This document shows, one piece after another, positions 37,701 through 48,110 of a stretch of DNA of 64,000 nucleotides. Within the stretch, counting starts at the first letter, position 1. Every line of letters begins with the position of its first letter. The DNA comes from Centrapalus pauciflorus. Lineage: Eukaryota > Streptophyta > Magnoliopsida > Asterales > Asteraceae. The stretch is from assembly GCA_020465985.1 (NCBI GenBank), contig JAANYP010004869.1, forward strand, positions 434,001 through 498,000, in the 5' to 3' direction. The position numbers were made by a program, and so were the translations under genes. Below the pieces are notes generated by a model. It searched no databases, was not told the DNA's origin, and saw nothing but the letters and a program-made list of their open reading frames with translations.

Positions 37701-38899
37701 CTCAATATAACGAGTGGATGCATTTTAAGCACCTTTTCATGTAGGCTTCAATGGATTTTCAGTTTATGATGTGAAACTTGTTTTGTGCAGGACTTTCATC
37801 TGTAAAAGCTGGAACCATTGCTTATGCCTTGATTCAGGTTTGTCAATTGAAACCATAGCCTTCTTCCATGTAATTTTATGTGTTGTAATTTATGTTACCT
37901 ATTTCTCACGATAAATGACTGAAAGCAATGACTGTTTTCATTTGCTTTATTCAATTTACATCTGATTCAAGCTATCATTGTTGAATCCAGATTCCTGTAA
38001 CAATGCTTGGCGTTGTCTTAATGGACAAATCGGGAAGAAGGGCTCTCCTTCTGGTAAGTACTGAGCGAGTGAGCGTTTTATGGAACCATAAAACCTTTTT
38101 TTTTTGGATGGAGTTCCAAGTATATTAACATTACTTTCAATTTCAAAAATCAAATTTGGATTCATTTGTGGGACAAAACTAGAGACCGATGTCGCTAGTA
38201 CTAACTGTTTTCCATTCCTCCTATCAGGTATCTTCATCCGGGACATTTCTTGGCTGTTTTCTTGCCGGAACTTCATTTTTTCTCAAGGTTCATGCCTGTT
38301 ACTCCAACCTGAATATAAACACTCTTCTTCGTTCATGTATGCTAAAAAAACATCAAGACTGATATCAGTTTCACTGTCTCTGAATCCAGGGCCAAGCCAT
38401 TTTTCTTGAATGGGTTCCCCTTCTCGCTGTTTCTGGCGTTCTTATGTTTATAGCATCGTTTTCTATTGGAATGGGAGCAGTACCTTGGCTAATCATGTCT
38501 GAGGTAACCATCAAAAACCAACAGCATATATTTCTAGCCTTAAAACCGTCCGGTTAATGGGTTCCTGTTGGTTCACGTTCACAGATATTTCCACTGCACA
38601 TAAAAGGCACTGCTGGGAGTGTTGTGGTGCTCGTGAAATGGTTGGGTGCATGGGCGGTCTCGTACAGTTTCAATTTTCTCATTAACTGGAGTCCTGCTGG
38701 TACGTATTCTTCTTCCTGCAGCAGGTTTAGTCCCATTTTACTTGTTATCGTAGGCTGATAAGATCTGTTTCGTTGGCTTGTAGGTACATTTTGGTTGTTT
38801 TCGGGATTTAGTATCCTCACCGTCATCTTTGTAGCAAAATTAGTGCCCGAAACAAAAGGAAAAAGCTTGGAAGAAATTCAAGCATGCATCAACTCGTAA
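34785..38899 (+). CDS. ERD6-like monosaccharide transporter, copy B
   Basis: Tandem duplicate of copy A with identical exon lengths: 34785-34976, 35070-35132, 35230-35319, 36262-36321, 36443-36508, 36593-36658, 36772-36847, 36938-37002, 37084-37176, 37386-37466, 37565-37649, 37791-37837, 37991-38053, 38228-38287, 38390-38503, 38585-38699 and 38784-38899. The product is 483 aa with all splice sites intact. I count 18 substitutions against copy A: A28S, E36Q, I38T, D39N, V93L, A126V, T142A, I151M, V157A, I249V, T262A, Q264E, S295F, A305V, A416T, N425K, C455S and F456I. Most are mild. N425K puts a charge into the LVNWLGAW membrane motif, and S295F changes QQSGG to QQFGG, which occurs in other family members. 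LxxxLI at 20-25 is kept. Predicted role as copy A, with possible divergence. Confidence 0.95.
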
Positions 38900-39278
38900 T
38901 GGTCTGTTTCTAAAAAGAAATGGTTTGTCTTAATAGTTGTAGGTAGGTATTTAAAAACGTAACGTCGAATGGTAGACTACGGTTCCTTAAGTCATTTTTG
39001 GTTTTTGTCCAGTAGAGGTATTCTATTTCATTATTCATTTTTATATAAAATTAGTTACCTATTTTTGCATTATGAATTTTGTGTTTTATTTTAAAAGCAA
39101 CGGGTTAATATGTTATACAGAAGCCTTGGGAATCTGCCTTGGATGTCCTTGTGATTGTGTATTTACTTTTCGATAACAATATTTTGTCATAACCAAGTAT
39201 TCAAATTTTGTTATGAGATAATATGCAAGAAAATATGTTAGTTTCTAACTGATAGAATTCGTTCGTATATATATAGAA

Positions 39279-39771
39279 CTAGTTTATTACCCGCGTATTA
39301 CGCGAATATTTTTAATATATATAAAATATAATAAATAAAAAGATAAAGATATAAATATCATTTTTGAAACAAAAGTATATAATATGATATTATTATTTAT
39401 TATGACCTATTAATTTTGTATATTTCTAATATATATGAAGAGTACTTATTTTCTTATATATATATTTTTAAACTTTTATTATATTATCTTATAATTAATA
39501 AGTTAGTAGATTATTAGATTTTGTTTGATTTGATTTGATTTGAACTTAAAAGTAGATTATAATAGATTTGGATAGATCTAATTAATAAGTTAGTAGAGTA
39601 TTAGATATTGTTTGATTTGAATTTAAAAGTGGATTATATTAGATTTGGATAGATTTAATTTAAATTTCTTTATTCTTTTTAAAATCTATAAATGTCACGT
39701 GTCGATTCATGGTGACAACACGTGGCATCACCAGAAATGAGTATAATTACTCTTTTAATAGTATATATAGA
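39279..39771 (-). mobile_element. Non-autonomous Helitron at the end of unit B (493 bp)
   Basis: On the minus strand it starts TCTATATATACTATTAAAAG and ends with hairpin CGCGTAATACGCG, GGTAATAAA and CTAG. The host bases are A (39278) and T (39772). A GATATA microsatellite makes the 5' edge slightly ambiguous. The interior has a tandem repeat of about 100 bp (AATTAATAAGTTAGTAGA ... GATTTGGATAGAT, about 39494-39657). No Rep/helicase frame. Confidence 0.8.
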
Positions 39772-39834
39772 TATAGATATAGATATAGATATAGATGTTT
39801 TCTATTTAAATTGTAAAGTGAAATGAGATAGATT

Positions 39835-40190
39835 GGTGAATGGTAGGTGGGGTAAAATTTGGTGGAGTAGGATAGTGTTGGTGGGGATGGTTAGGTAGGG
39901 TAGGGTAGGGTAGGGTGGGTGGGTGGGATAGGATGGTGTTGGGTACGATTGGTAAGGTTGGATACTTGGGTGGGTGGGATGGGGTAAGGTGAGATGGGAT
40001 GGTTGGAGGTAGGATGGGTGGGTAAGGTGGGGTATGGTAGGTGAGGATAAGATTGGTATAGGTAGGTAGGGTGCGGTGGGGTGGGGTGAAGTAGGATGAG
40101 ATGGAGTATGGTTAGGTAGGGTAAGGTGGGATGAGATGGAGTGGGGTGAGATGACGTGGGATGGGATGTATGGTCGGTATGGTAGGTAAC
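39835..40190 (+). repeat. G-rich minisatellite with G-quadruplex potential
   Basis: About 355 bp of GGTAGGGT/GGGTGGGT/GGGATGG variants, with almost no C on the plus strand. The densest part, around 39890-39930, has at least seven consecutive G3 runs with 1-2-base loops (GGGTAGGG, GGGTGGGTGGG). The complementary strand is read as a low-complexity open frame rich in Pro/Thr, which is not a gene. Confidence 0.85.
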
Positions 40191-40199
40191 GTCGACAGA

Positions 40200-41638
40200 A
40201 AAAATGTATTATGAGAATGAAATCTTAATTCTTTGTCTATTAGGTAAGAAAATAGATTCGAATAGATAAAGAAAAATTTTATGTCAAAAGGAATTATCTT
40301 TCCCATTTCTTCAGCAAACCAAACATACAAAGGAATTAAATTCTCATTCAAATTCCACAGATTTTTTTTAGATTCTGTGAAACAAATAGGCCCTAACACA
40401 TAAGATAACTTTCAAGGATTCGAGAGTCACTCTTTCCAATTCAAACATTGTGTAGTGCTTCTATTTTTCATCTGAAGAAGGGCCAATTTTTATTTTTTAT
40501 TTTTATGGGGAAAGGATCTTAGTTTTGTATGGCACCTATCAGAATCTACTGTGAATAACACTTTATTCCTTCATTTCCATATCACCCAAACTTCACGCTC
40601 AGTCATCTGTATTTTCATGCTTAGGACGAGATAGGAAAAAAAATGTCTTTTTAAAAATGCAACATACTATTTTTTTAAATGGGTTAATTAAGAGAGAAAA
40701 ATAATGTCTTAACAATACAACATACTATTTTAAAGGGTTTTTCTATTTATTGGGCTGAAAATTTTAAAATACACGTGTGAACCTAATATATTACTTATCA
40801 TACTAAAAAAATAATGTCTATTATTGGTATGATGCCTTGGACGGTAGCCCACGTAGCCCCTCTCAGGACCGGCCATGCCAAATGTGAACGTAACATATTC
40901 TATGAAAAATTTGTCATTCATTAATTTTCTGAATTACCGGAAATTCCAAGCATCACATCCCAAATTGAGATAGAGGGCGGAAGTGTGAAGTTCCACCAGC
41001 TGACTGTATATTGTGCCTTTTAACTTTGTCATAAAAAAAGATGAATTTTATGGTTTATGAATGTCTCTTATAAAACTTTTTATTTCAGTTTAAGCAGAAT
41101 CGTTTAAATGTTTTGAAAACTAACCAAACGTCATATTCATTGCAAAATATCCCTACTTTTATTTAACTTATTGAAAGATTTGTGATTTGCATACAATAAC
41201 TTTTTCACATCCATAACAATATAAAACTAAAATTTTTATGATATATACCAAACAAAGCTTATATTATTCTGAATGACAAAAAAAAAAAAAAAAAAAAAAA
41301 ACCTTATTAAATTGGTTGATTCTGTTAAAATAAAAAGATGAATAAAAGAGAAGGAATAATGATTGAGAGACGTATAAAATAAAATGTGTTTGTTAAAAGG
41401 CATAGTCAAAGTGATGGGCTCATTTTTGTCGATTGTGTGTCGACAAGAGCGTGTCAACATTTTATATTTGTCATTCGTGTGTAAAACAAGCTTTACGAAT
41501 ATAAAGTTTAAAAAAAAAAAAACATAAAATCACGCATAAAAATAAATCAAATAACAATTTAAAATAACTAAAATATATAATAACATGCAACGATTTAAAA
41601 AAAGACGATCGAAGAGTTTACATGAATAAAAGAAAATA
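40200..41638. other. Intergenic DNA with fragments of a PIF-type MITE
   Basis: About 40240-40395 resembles one arm of the element at 61322-62146, with GAAAAATTTTATGTCAAAAGG, CAGCAAACCAAAC and AATTCCACAG words. The remainder shows no gene. A run of about 22 A occurs at 41279-41300. Confidence 0.45.
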
Positions 41639-42982
41639 GAGTAAATTACATAAATGGTCCCTGTGGTTTATAACAAATTACAGGTTTCATCCATAACTTT
41701 AAAAAATTACACGATTAGTCCATATTTTGAAACTTTGTTACGCTTTTGGTCCTTAAGAAACTCAATTTTTAAAAATTCCAAATTTGCCCTTATAAATTAA
41801 TTTCACGGATGGTCCCTAATTAATTAATTTAGTTTTTTGATGTTTAATTATTTGTATATTATAATTGTTTAATTAATAAATGATATTTACTTATTACTAT
41901 AATAATTTAATTACAATTAATTTTCGTTTTATAAAAAATATTCAATTTATCAATGTAAATTAATTTACCCTTCTTATTTTCCTATGTTAATTTTTAAATA
42001 CTATTAATGTTGTTGTTTTTGGAAATTCGAAACATGAAAAATATGTACATTCATTTTTAAATTTTATAAATTGTTCATTCTCATTTTTTTATTAGTAGAC
42101 TATTGTATATTATACATATGAAATAGTGTTAGTAAGTTATGTTATTTCTAATTAACTTTAACAAAATAGTAATTTTTAGAATTTTTAAAATTTTTATGTG
42201 TAACATAGGGTTGTAAAACGAACCAAACATTAAATAACATACCATTGTTCATGTTCGTTCAGTTCGTTTACAACCCTAGTGTAAAATATCATTTCGTTTA
42301 ATAAATGAACGACCATAAACGAACTTTCCGCAACGGTTCGTCGAAAGTTTTCCAGCACTATGTTACACTCATAAAATTTTTAATAATGTTAATCAAATAC
42401 AAGTTTGTTAAAGTTTATTAGAAATAATGCAATTTACTAACACTATTTTATATGTAGAATATACAATATTCAACTAATAAAAATCTATAATATAAGAATG
42501 AATGATTTTTAAATTGAATATACATATTTGTCATGTTAAGACTTTCAAAACAACATTAATAGCATTAAAAAATTAATATATTAGGTTAAGATGGGTAAAT
42601 TAATTAAATATATAAATAGATGGAAAATTATAAAACAAAAACTAATAAAAAATAAATAAATATTTTTATCAAAACGAATGAATATAGATGATGAAAATAA
42701 TAATAATAATGAAAATCAACTGTAATTAAATTCTTAGTTTTCATTAATTAAACAATTATAAATATACAAATAATTAAACATAAAAAAACTAATTAATTAA
42801 TTAGGTACCAAATGTGAAATTAATTTATAAGGGCAAAACTGGAATTTTTTAAAAATTGAGTTTCTTAGGAACCGAAAAAGTGATAAGGTTTCAAAATATG
42901 GAATGCCAGTTTAATTTTTTAAAGTTAGGGACGAAACCCCTAATTTGCTATAAACCGCAGGGACCAATTGTGTATTTTACTC
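41639..42982. mobile_element. MULE-type full-length foldback element (1344 bp)
   Basis: The left end GAGTAAATTACATAAATGGT and the complement of the right end, GAGTAAAATACACAATTGGT, are terminal inverted repeats. Pairing continues almost to the centre, for example through TTTTTAAAAATTCCA against GGAATTTTTTAAAAA and TAGTGTTAGTAAG against TTACTAACACTA. Flanking 9-mers AAGAAAATA and AAAAAAATA match at 8 of 9. It carries no transposase. A 73-bp hAT-like element sits near its apex. Terminal family shared with 21584-22787. Confidence 0.85.
42206..42278. mobile_element. Very small hAT-like element nested at the foldback apex (73 bp)
   Basis: It begins TAGGGTTGTAAAACGAAC and ends GTTCGTTTACAACCCTA, an 18-bp inverted repeat around a short AT-rich middle. 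The 8-bp flanks GTGTAACA and GTGTAAAA match at 7 of 8. Ends and target size fit hAT. Confidence 0.65.
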
Positions 42983-43387
42983 AAAAAAATATGGTATAAT
43001 TAAATAATTTTAAATAATTAATCCAACTTAATTTATATTTGATCAGTTGTTTCAAGTTACTTTAATGGTTTCAATATTATTTTAGTAAATATAATAAAGT
43101 AAAAAAATTAAATAATTCGATTTTCATCATAAGTCCTTTTTGAATTTTAAACATTGATTTTAATAAACTTCAATGCTTTTTGTGACATCATCTCCTTTTT
43201 AGGTATCATAAAAAAAGGGGTTGACAAACCCAGAACTCCAACTTGCTCACGTCAGTCTGCCAAACCCTTTCACGTGAGATAAATTAAACTAACCCAACAC
43301 TAACGTTGAAACTTTTTTAACAGTGAAAAAGAATAGAAATAAAAAGAAACCAAAAGAAGTAAAATTAGTTTGTATTCTTTTTTATTT

Positions 43388-43692
43388 GGGTTAAGGTTTT
43401 ACAATAGCAACCTACTTTTGAAAATGTATCGATATGGTACGTCTACTTTTTTAATTGTCTATATGGTACGTGTACTTCAATTTTCAGTATCGATATGGTC
43501 ATTCTACATAATAGAGCTCGGTTTTTACACACGAAACAGGGTTCTAATAGTATAAAAAACAGGGGTCTATTACAAATATGGTCATATCGGTACGAAAAAT
43601 TGAAATACAGGTACCATATCGACATTTAAAAAAGTAGACGTACCATGTTGATAAATTTTCAAAAGTAGGTTACTATTGTATGACTTTACGCC
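43388..43692. mobile_element. MULE-type MITE (305 bp)
   Basis: The left end GGGTTAAGGTTTTACAATAG and the complement of the right end, GGCGTAAAGTCATACAATAG, are inverted repeats. Arms continue through AACCTACTTTTGAAAAT and GGTACGTCTACTTTTTTAA. A perfect 9-bp direct repeat TTTTTATTT flanks it (43379-43387, 43693-43701). The short open frames across it are spurious. Confidence 0.85.
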
Positions 43693-43701
43693 TTTTTATT
43701 T

Positions 43702-44725
43702 TTAGGATGGAAATGAAATGAAAAAGAAAGAAATTATAGTGTTTTTGCCTCTAAACTCTTTCCTACCAGAAAAGAAGAGAAACCAAAGGAAAGAAATTAT
43801 CAATCTTATTCTCTTCCTTTCCTTTCTTTTATTTTCTTTCCACCCTCGATAACACAGCGTAAAAGTAAAACAACATTGTAGAATCCAATGACTTCAAAAG
43901 AACATGTTTGTCATTCCTCATCCTCGAACCACCAACCTTCGTTTTATACAGGTGCTAGTTTACTAACCTGCATATTATACAGATAGTTTTCTATAAATAA
44001 ATGTTTACATAAAATATATATAAACTTAAATTAAAAATACAAACTTAAATTCAAGGGTTCCTCTGGTTCACATTAGTGATTACTTGGAGTTTGCTTTGAA
44101 GCTACCTCCTGATTTTTGGGTAAATTTTTTTGGTTGATGGCTTGGGTTTTGGATTTAAGATTTTCGTTTATGGTTCACACGTGGATGAACTAGTTCTCAA
44201 CCATAAATATGTAATTGTTATAAAGACATTAACCCAAAAATACATTGATCTGTGATTTATCTCAGTTTGCTCGTTAATGGATAGCAAAATGTATTGAATC
44301 ATGATGACTTAATTATGTTAATGAAAAGTTTTAATTCGATCTTAATTCTACAAGTATTATTATATTAATTATTATGAAATATATAAAAACATCTATAATT
44401 ACATTGTAGGGTGTTTCATAAACCCGAAAAAATTGGACTTTTATCCACTAAACTTGACCTCTTCTTATATAAAGGATCTACATACAGGGTCTCTTTTTTA
44501 TTATTATTATAAGCTTTGATTTATTAAACTTGGATTTCAGTTCATTTTGAAATATTAAGTTGAGTCTTAGTTTGATTATTGATAAAATTGATTTATTATA
44601 CGCACATACATACACACACTACCGTAAGAAGCTAATGCTTAATTAATTTTGTACATTGATTCATTTATTTTTGAATTTGTGGTTCATTAATTATAAATTC
44701 AAAAACTAATAAATCAATATAAAAA
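43702..44725. other. AT-rich intergenic DNA
   Basis: No gene. A GCTAGTTTACTAACCTGCAT start at 43966 recalls the reverse-oriented Helitron terminus, with a poorly conserved hairpin. Confidence 0.35.
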
Positions 44726-45072
44726 TGGATAATTGCGCAAAAAACCTCCAGCTTGTCAGTTTTTTGAGACTAACCCTAGACCATTTTCATTTAAACCCTC
44801 GTTAATAATTTTTAGTTGTAATTTTTAAACCAGATTACATCAGCGGAGGTTTTAATGATGTGTAATACTTGGCAACCAATTTTAACAATTAAAATATATT
44901 CCACGATCTACCGATCCACGTAGGATTAATAACCAGTTTCAATCGGTTACCCGTTGATAAAACCTTGATTTATTGACTTTTAGTTAGTTCGGAGTTTTCT
45001 ATGCAACGAAAAATGGTTTAGGGTTTTAATCACAAAAAACTGAGAAGTTGAGGTTTTTTACGCAATTATCCC
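44726..45072. mobile_element. MULE-type MITE, GGGATAATTGCGC family (347 bp)
   Basis: Ends TGGATAATTGCGC and ACGCAATTATCCC pair, flanked by a perfect 9-bp direct repeat ATATAAAAA (44717-44725, 45073-45081). The right half matches the element at 29016-29523 closely (GTGTAATACTTGGCAACC, GTAGGATTAATAACC). The left arm is partly deleted. Confidence 0.8.
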
Positions 45073-45266
45073 ATATAAAAAACTGACAAGTTGAGAGTTT
45101 TTACGCAATTTTTAGTTAGTTCGGGGTTTTCTATGCAACGAAAAATGGTTTAGGGTTTTAATCACAAAAAACTGAGAAGTTGAGGTTTTTTACGCAATTA
45201 TCCCATATAAAAAACTGACAAGTTGAGAGTTTTTACGCAATTTTTAGTTAGTTCGGGGTTTTCTAG
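44977..45266. repeat. 132-bp tandem repeat made from a MITE end
   Basis: TTTTAGTTAGTTCGG recurs at about 44977, 45109 and 45241, a period of 132 bp, giving just over two near-identical units. Each unit joins the right arm of the MITE at 44726-45072, its target site ATATAAAAA and a further ACTGACAAGTTGAGAG stretch. The duplication therefore post-dates the insertion. Confidence 0.85.
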
Positions 45267-45397
45267 AATTTATGATTCACCATTCATATATTAGAAAAAT
45301 GATGAATCAATGTATAAAATAATGAATAAAAGTACTGCTCACACTTTTCAAGATATATTTAGTTTTTCATTTGATCCTAAATCTATCTCTCTGATAT

Positions 45398-45398
45398 A

Positions 45399-45448
<50 letters not shown>
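45398..45448. repeat. (TG)n(TA)n compound microsatellite
   Basis: About 30 bp of TG followed by about 18 bp of TA. The 101-codon open frame running through it (45310-45615) shows no family resemblance and is low-complexity in the middle. Confidence 0.9.
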
Positions 45449-45889
45449 GACTTGGAGATCTTCCACGCATCAAAAAACCTTCATACACCACCACAAATAC
45501 ATCACAATTCCTGCATGATGAATCATTATTACCACGTGATGCATTAGATTCTTGCGTGATACATTACGATTTTCTAGCGATGCATTGTGGTTCTCCAAGA
45601 TTATTCGATGCATAAAGGTTTTTCGAAGAACTCACCCCTTTATGTGTGTGTAAATACTGTGGAATTTAAATGTTTTGAAAACTCGATCGATGGAACAAAA
45701 AGGTTTTGAGGTACATTTGTACGTAGTTTAAGCATTAGTATTTGTTGGAATGATTGGATCAATCGTGATGGTTCTTTTAAGCATTAATATTGGTTGATAC
45801 GGAACGTGTGTAAGTCGGTTTGTTAATTGTTATGTTAGCTAGCTCTTACTATACATTATCACTCACTCGATCATACCTAAGGGAATAAA

Positions 45890-46249
45890 AAGAAAATAGA
45901 ATTTCATGTATATCCTTATAAACCTTTTTTATTACACATGTATTCTTACAAAATTCTTTATTACACATATATCGTTACAAACATTCGAAACTCATTAATA
46001 TATCCAAATATCTAATTTACAATTATCAAACCATTTTTAAAATATCAAAAAACTAATTCCCCAAATACCCCTCTACTTTGTTTTGAAAATAAACACACGC
46101 TCACTACATGGAGGGCTGTAACAATTTGGGTTAAGGTTTAATTTTTAGGATTATACTTTTGTAATGTATATTTAAGTGATTATAGATATGGAGCTTTAAA
46201 ATCTGAAATTGGTTGAATTATGTGGAGCTGGTAAATAATGTTGAAAATG

Positions 46250-46291
<42 letters not shown>

Positions 46292-46995
46292 CACATTATT
46301 ATGATATCAATTTTACATCCAATTAGTATCTGCTAAATTTCATTAATATGCATTTTTTGGAAAAAAAAAAAAAAAAAACAATGATCCTCGATATGTGTAT
46401 TTTTATAGATTTAAATGCATAGTATATGTTATAAATTGTTATAAAACATTTAAATCGAGATGGTATAATACGATTAGTATCTGTTTAATTTCATTTATGA
46501 GTTTCACCTAGATTGCTATTGTTTTTTCAAATACTTTGTTGAAATTGTTACAACATATTAAAGAAAGATAATACGATTGACAATTGTTTGCCACCGAGAT
46601 GGGAGATTTTGGTTTACTCACCGATTATCGAGTAAGTTTATAAGATAATTATATTGATCCACTATGCTTTTTAAAAATGATTTAATTATTATAAATTAGA
46701 TATTTGGATATATTAGTGAGTTTTAAAGATTTAGAAGGATATATATGTAATAAGAAATTTTGTAAGGTTATATATGTATGTAATAATGGAGGTTTAGAAG
46801 AAAAAGGTAATTTAGGGATTTATATATAAATAAATTAAGAATATGATATTTTATGTTTTTAAAAATATTTAATAATTATAAATATATTTGGATATATTAG
46901 TGAGTTTTAAAAGTTTGTAAGAATATATATGTAATAAGGAATTTTGTAAGGATATATATGTAATAAGTAAGGTTTACAAGAAATTTTTGGTCCAA
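45890..46995. mobile_element. Foldback element of the TATATATGTAATAAG type (about 1.1 kb)
   Basis: Left-arm words TTTCATGTATATCCTTATAAAC, ACAAAATTCTTTATTAC, CTCATTAATATATCCAAATA and right-arm words TATTTGGATATATTAGTGAG, GTAATAAGAAATTTTGTAAG, GGTTTACAAGAAATTT face each other. The right arm block is present twice (46690-46800, 46880-46985). Edges are approximate and I found no target duplication. It interrupts the dead transporter copy. Confidence 0.6.
46251..46291. repeat. Poly-T run (41 bases)
   Basis: An uninterrupted T tract inside the foldback element, followed 70 bp later by an A run. Confidence 0.95.
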
Positions 46996-48110
46996 CTCCA
47001 ACATCTATGTATTGATATAAAGTGATCGATAATAATAAGATTGATCGATCGATCCGTTTGATTGCTTATTCCAATTCGTTATGAGTCCACAATAGCAAGT
47101 CTACAGGCCAACGGGCAAGACCATTCAATCATCTTTTGAAAATATATATAATCTTTCAAAAATACTATGGACAATAAGACGGAGCAGAAATCTCTTTCTT
47201 TTAATAAATAACAAAAAGAATTCTCAGCACATATCGTAACAATTAACTAACTAAGGTTACTTGAAGATCAGCACATACATTCTTAAATCAATAAATTACT
47301 ATTTGGGAAGTTGCCTTAGATCAATAGAGCTTCAGCTGACACTTATTTTCTTACCTCAACTTCATTTTTTTCTCAAGTTACCTAATCTGATTATAAACTT
47401 CACAAACCAGGGCCAAGGCATTTTCCTCCGATGGGTTCCCAGCTGCCTCATGGGTTCTCACATTCGTAGCCGCATTTTCGATTGGAATCGGAAGCAAGTG
47501 CTAATTTGCTACTATCGGATGGCATGCGTAATGCGCTCGATAGAAGTTGAAAAAAGCCTAACGAGTTAATTTAACTCAACCAACCACATTTGCTCCAAAA
47601 CTGATTCTGATAACAAATAATTAATTGACTTATCTGATTTACTCCTTTGAGAACACATGCAGTTCTAACATTTAAACAAAACTAACACAATTTCTAAATG
47701 AGTAGAATAAATATGTCATCAGATTTACCATTTTTGGTTACATAATAACCAAGTCTTACTTTCTATTTTGGTTAATTTGATTATAAATTTCATCATGTCA
47801 TGTTCACATTATTAGACGTACCCTTCCTCGATTGACCGACTCCCCTTGTATGATACTCATATTCATATTCATAGATATATGTAATCGAATATTATATATC
47901 AAAATCAAAATCAAAATCAAAATCCAGTATTTGTTTACATATATTTGAAATACACAAACATCAAATCCAATATTAGAACAACACATAATTTACATAACCA
48001 AAAATGTTCCAAAAAATCCAACACTCACTCTGCTATCTGTTTTGCCTCCTGTCTGCCCCTATGAAACAGTAAAATTCAGCACCATGGTAGTCAATAAAAA
48101 AATGGACTTC

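Larger units (their letters stand above)
32265..39278. repeat. Segmental duplication, unit B
   Basis: Second copy of the unit at 17875-28528, in the same orientation and carrying the second intact transporter. The copies are separated by about 3.7 kb of unrelated repeats. It lacks about 3 kb and the 1.2-kb element of unit A but has its own MITE at 33436. Its right end coincides with the first base of a Helitron at 39279. Confidence 0.85.
45740..47530 (+). pseudogene. Dead third ERD6-like transporter copy
   Basis: Two pieces of the transporter gene survive in order. At about 45757-45809 the end of exon 1 reads IVMVLLSINIG, an in-frame TGA, then YGTC and the donor GTAAGT, matching the end of exon 1 in the intact copies. 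At about 47330-47377 the end of exon 14 reads LTSTSFFLK-like sequence with an extra T and a damaged donor. At 47411, after an intact CAG acceptor, exon 15 begins GQGIFLRWVP and then shifts frame; its second half (LTFVAAFSIGIGS) is read in another frame. Exons 2-13 are gone, and a foldback element occupies much of the gap. Too diverged to be a recent copy of A or B. Confidence 0.8.

Noticed and set aside
40112..40399. 95-codon minus-strand frame
   Set aside because: Its Pro/Thr-rich end is the complement of the G-rich minisatellite and the rest is a MITE fragment.
41639..42982. CRISPR-like or phage-like repeat array
   Set aside because: The repetition is inverted rather than spaced direct repeats, it has transposon target duplications, and the context is plant nuclear DNA.
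45310..45615. 101-codon plus-strand frame
   Set aside because: It runs through a (TG)n(TA)n microsatellite and shows no domain or splice context.
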